Origin: Psococerastis gibbosa
Taxonomy: Eukaryota; Arthropoda; Insecta; Psocodea; Psocidae
NCBI GenBank assembly: GCA_963971405.1
Contig: OZ020485.1
Coordinates: forward strand, 39,925,469-39,989,468
Length of the DNA: 64,000 bases
Reading direction: 5' to 3'
The translations under genes were made by a program, and so were the position numbers. This document shows positions 61,780 through 64,000 of this stretch, in pieces (the first letter of the stretch is position 1; each line of letters opens with the position of its first letter). Below the pieces are notes generated by a model, which saw only the letters and a program-made list of their open reading frames with translations, did not search any database and was not told the DNA's origin.

Positions 61780-61980
61780 AGTAGTGGTACAGACCCCGAC
61801 TATCACCCGAAAGGTTGTTGGTTCGAGTCCCAACCTTGCTACATTTTCTGGCCATGCTTAGGAGAGCATGTAAAGCAGTCGGTCCCGGGCCATTCTAGTT
61901 GAGTGTAAGAGGGGGCTTTATAGCCCTAACTCCGCTAGGTTGGCTTAGTAATAGAATAAAAATTCAAAATAATAATAACT
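61780..61980 (+). mobile_element. SINE-A, nearly full length
   Basis: TTAGAGTAGTGGTACAGACC, CCCGAAAGGTTGTTGGTTCG, AGTCCCAACCTTGCTACATT, GGCCATGCTTAGGAGAGC, TCTAGTTGAGTGTAAGAGGG, CCTAACTCCGCTAGGTTGGC, TTAGTAATAGAATAAAAATT. The minus 80-codon frame is a shadow. Confidence 0.8.
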
Positions 61981-62093
61981 CTCGAGACTATATAATGCAG
62001 CCAACAGTGTATAGTAGATTGATAACGATGCCCAGGTTCAAACTTCAATGTTGACCGGCACACAAGGGTGGAACCAGGGAGGGGGGAGGGGGC

Positions 62094-62120
62094 ATATATA
62101 TATATATACATATATATATT
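62094..62120. repeat. (TA)n microsatellite
   Basis: ATATATATATATATAC and ATATATATAT follow GGAGGGGGC, at the margin of a G-rich patch. Confidence 0.8.
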
Positions 62121-62165
62121 GTTTTATTGGGCCGAAACATATTAAATAATACTAAAAAACATGTT

Positions 62166-62237
62166 AGTTTTGGAATAAAAAACTTTCTTAAATTTAAATA
62201 AGTTTTGAAATAAAGAAACTTTCTTAAATTTTCCCAA
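62166..62237. repeat. Direct tandem duplication, ~34 bp
   Basis: GTTTTGGAATAAAAAACTTT, CTTAAATTTAAATAA is followed by GTTTTGAAATAAAGAAACTT, TCTTAAATTTTCCC. Confidence 0.75.
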
Positions 62238-62400
62238 AATTGCAAGCATTCCTGTGACAAACTCCTCTAGGACTAGGTATTGTGGTATCGGGAGGGACGG
62301 GGGGGGGGGGTAATTTAATAACATAATATTTATAGTATAAATAATATAAATAAAATATAATTAAAATAGAATATGATGATTTGTAGTGAAATAATAGCCT

Positions 62401-62598
62401 ATGTATTCAAGCACTGTATTCACCTTCCAAGTACAAGTAATCAATACACATGATATACCCTGCGAACAGAGCCTCCCGGGGAAATGGTTTGAAAAAAAAG
62501 GCCTGAAACACTGGGGTTTCGATAGCACTAAGGACGTTAAATCGTATCTAAGTTCTAAACCTGAAGAAAAATCAGTCCAGAGTGGATTATTGCAATGA
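62401..62598 (+). other. Candidate host exon, unidentified
   Basis: The plus frame reads INTHDIPCEQSLPGKWFEKK, then GLKHWGFDSTKDVKSYLSS, then KPEEKSVQSGLLQ and TGA at 62596-62598. Unlike other frames here it lies outside recognised repeats and has a mixed, protein-like composition (charged, W, G, K/E balance). A plausible 3' splice site is the AG near 62420 (CACCTTCCAAG) or 62426 (TACAAG). No polyadenylation signal is obvious nearby. It could be a terminal exon, a processed fragment or chance. Confidence 0.3.
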
Positions 62599-64000
62599 TT
62601 TCACAATAATCATTCAAGAAATTTTCATTCAAATCATTCAAATTTAGGCTGGAATTTTCACATTGTGTGACATCACAGAATCCCTGAAGCATTAGTGAAA
62701 TTAAGTTTTCGACTTTTCGCTGTTGTCAAACCTTTCTCACCGACTAGCTCGTCATAAGTCAACATCCAGGGATAAATTTGCAAAAGTAAAGCTATGCAAT
62801 GAACTGAAAATTCAGCGATATAGGCTACAGGTGCCTTTTGGAATGTAAACTGAATGGGGGCTCCCTTGATTATTCAAAATTATACTGCTTACGGAGAAAA
62901 TAACTAAAACAAATAACAATTTTGACGACCCCATTAAAATGAAGCAAACCAGCAACAGCTTGGTAGACAAATATCGCTCCAGTGAAAGGGTTAATGTTGG
63001 GGCCGCGTCCAGGACCGAACTGAGGTCAGAGTTGAGGTTTTGCTCAGTATTGCACTTATGTAGTATTTCTATACGTAAATAATAAATATATTTCAATAAA
63101 ATAATTTTACATTATTATGTTGTATTTGCTGACCACAGTATTCCAAATAGAGAGCCGTGCCTAGGTCTAGACCCTTATTTTTTTTATATTTAATGTATTG
63201 TATTACGTATTACTCGTATACCTACTCGTGTACCTACTTGCTTAAGTCATGCTATCGCCTGTTTGATATAAAATCTTTTAATGACAATTTATATTCCTTC
63301 ATGAATTTTGATTTGCTAAATTACAATACGTAAAATATACAGCAGACTCTAGACAGAAATTACCTAACTATACAGCCCATAGATTTATAGACAATTTTAA
63401 TTACAACTACAATAAAAATTACAAAAAACGAACAAAGGAAACACATTAGAATCCGCCCAAAAAATGAGTTTATGTATAGGGATAGGGAAGCATAGTAATA
63501 ATAATAATAATAAATAGATTATATATTGTACCATCAACAGATGTGAGTCCAGAAATCGATAGCTCTTACATTAAATAAAAGTCTTATAGGATACATGTAG
63601 TAAGTTATACCTAGTATATAAAATAAAATAATAGCAGTTACATGAAAATAAAGTTAAGTCACACAATACAATATGTCATTATAAATTAAAATAGTATAGC
63701 CCATGTTTTTAAAAATATCGTAGCCTATTATTGCATTATTGCAAATTTCATAAATTTCAAAATCCACTCTAAATTTGGTTGCTATTTATACCCTGTCATT
63801 TCAGTATAGAGACACCATAGTGTAACTAATTCAATGAAACCATTAGTGCTCGTCATGGAGAGCAGACACAGAAAATGCCGACAACACTGGATTTTCTCAG
63901 AATCTCCTATGAGCTGGAAACATAAAGTGAATAATAAAAACGGGGCAATTGTGGAGTCCCGCCGCCAGAGGGCACACATGTTCCAGTATTTACACGGCGC
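62599..64000. other. AT-rich DNA, nothing recognised
   Basis: A 94-codon minus frame (62812-63096) and a 65-codon minus frame (63782-63979) show no motif. (TAA)n at about 63498-63512. No repeat termini noticed. Confidence 0.4.

Overview
This is a eukaryotic nuclear window, AT-rich, with no recognisable complete protein-coding host gene, rRNA, true tRNA gene or CRISPR array. The mix of decayed non-LTR reverse transcriptases, short non-autonomous hAT and PIF/Harbinger-type DNA elements, tRNA-derived SINEs and microsatellites fits an arthropod, most likely an insect; a hemipteran is possible, but that is a guess from general character only. The longest open frames are 60-190 codons and nearly all overlap repeats, so the window reads as intergenic or deep intronic DNA.

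Layout. 1-8 kb: low-copy AT-rich DNA, a two-unit tandem repeat, reverse-transcriptase (RT) C-terminal relics, a foldback broken by a later insertion, and the first Harbinger-like MITE. 8-16 kb: an RT pseudogene cut by a hAT element with exact 8-bp target-site duplications (TSDs), then four more hAT elements with exact TSDs, a long MITE and three copies of SINE-A. 16-27 kb: palindromic elements, a head-to-head tRNA-like SINE, two more hAT elements, an AT-rich foldback, a short MITE, and an old hAT split by a MITE. 27-29 kb: three 5'-truncated copies of one LINE type lying head to tail, each ending in a terminal stem-loop. 29-38 kb: further RT relics, a GAA/CAA microsatellite cluster, a SINE nested inside another SINE, a 147-bp-arm inverted repeat and two more long MITEs. 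38-64 kb: SINE-A and SINE-B copies, a 966-bp hAT, a duplicated 230-bp repeat, LINE tails, an RNase H-type LINE end, and palindromic elements.

How the pieces relate. LINE relics could have supplied the machinery for the SINEs; four LINE lineages end in (GAA)n, (ATT)n or (GATTT)n tracts that seed microsatellites. About a dozen hAT-type elements carry poly-G just inside one terminus and poly-C inside the other, which explains most long G/C runs in this otherwise AT-rich sequence. At least six MITEs share one terminus (start GGCGCCCATTCCAC) and TAA/TTA duplications. No transposase gene for these DNA elements is visible here, so they were mobilised from elsewhere.

Names such as SINE-A, SINE-B, SINE-D, SINE-R and family P are working labels for this annotation, not published names. 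All family assignments come from reading termini, duplications and motifs by eye.
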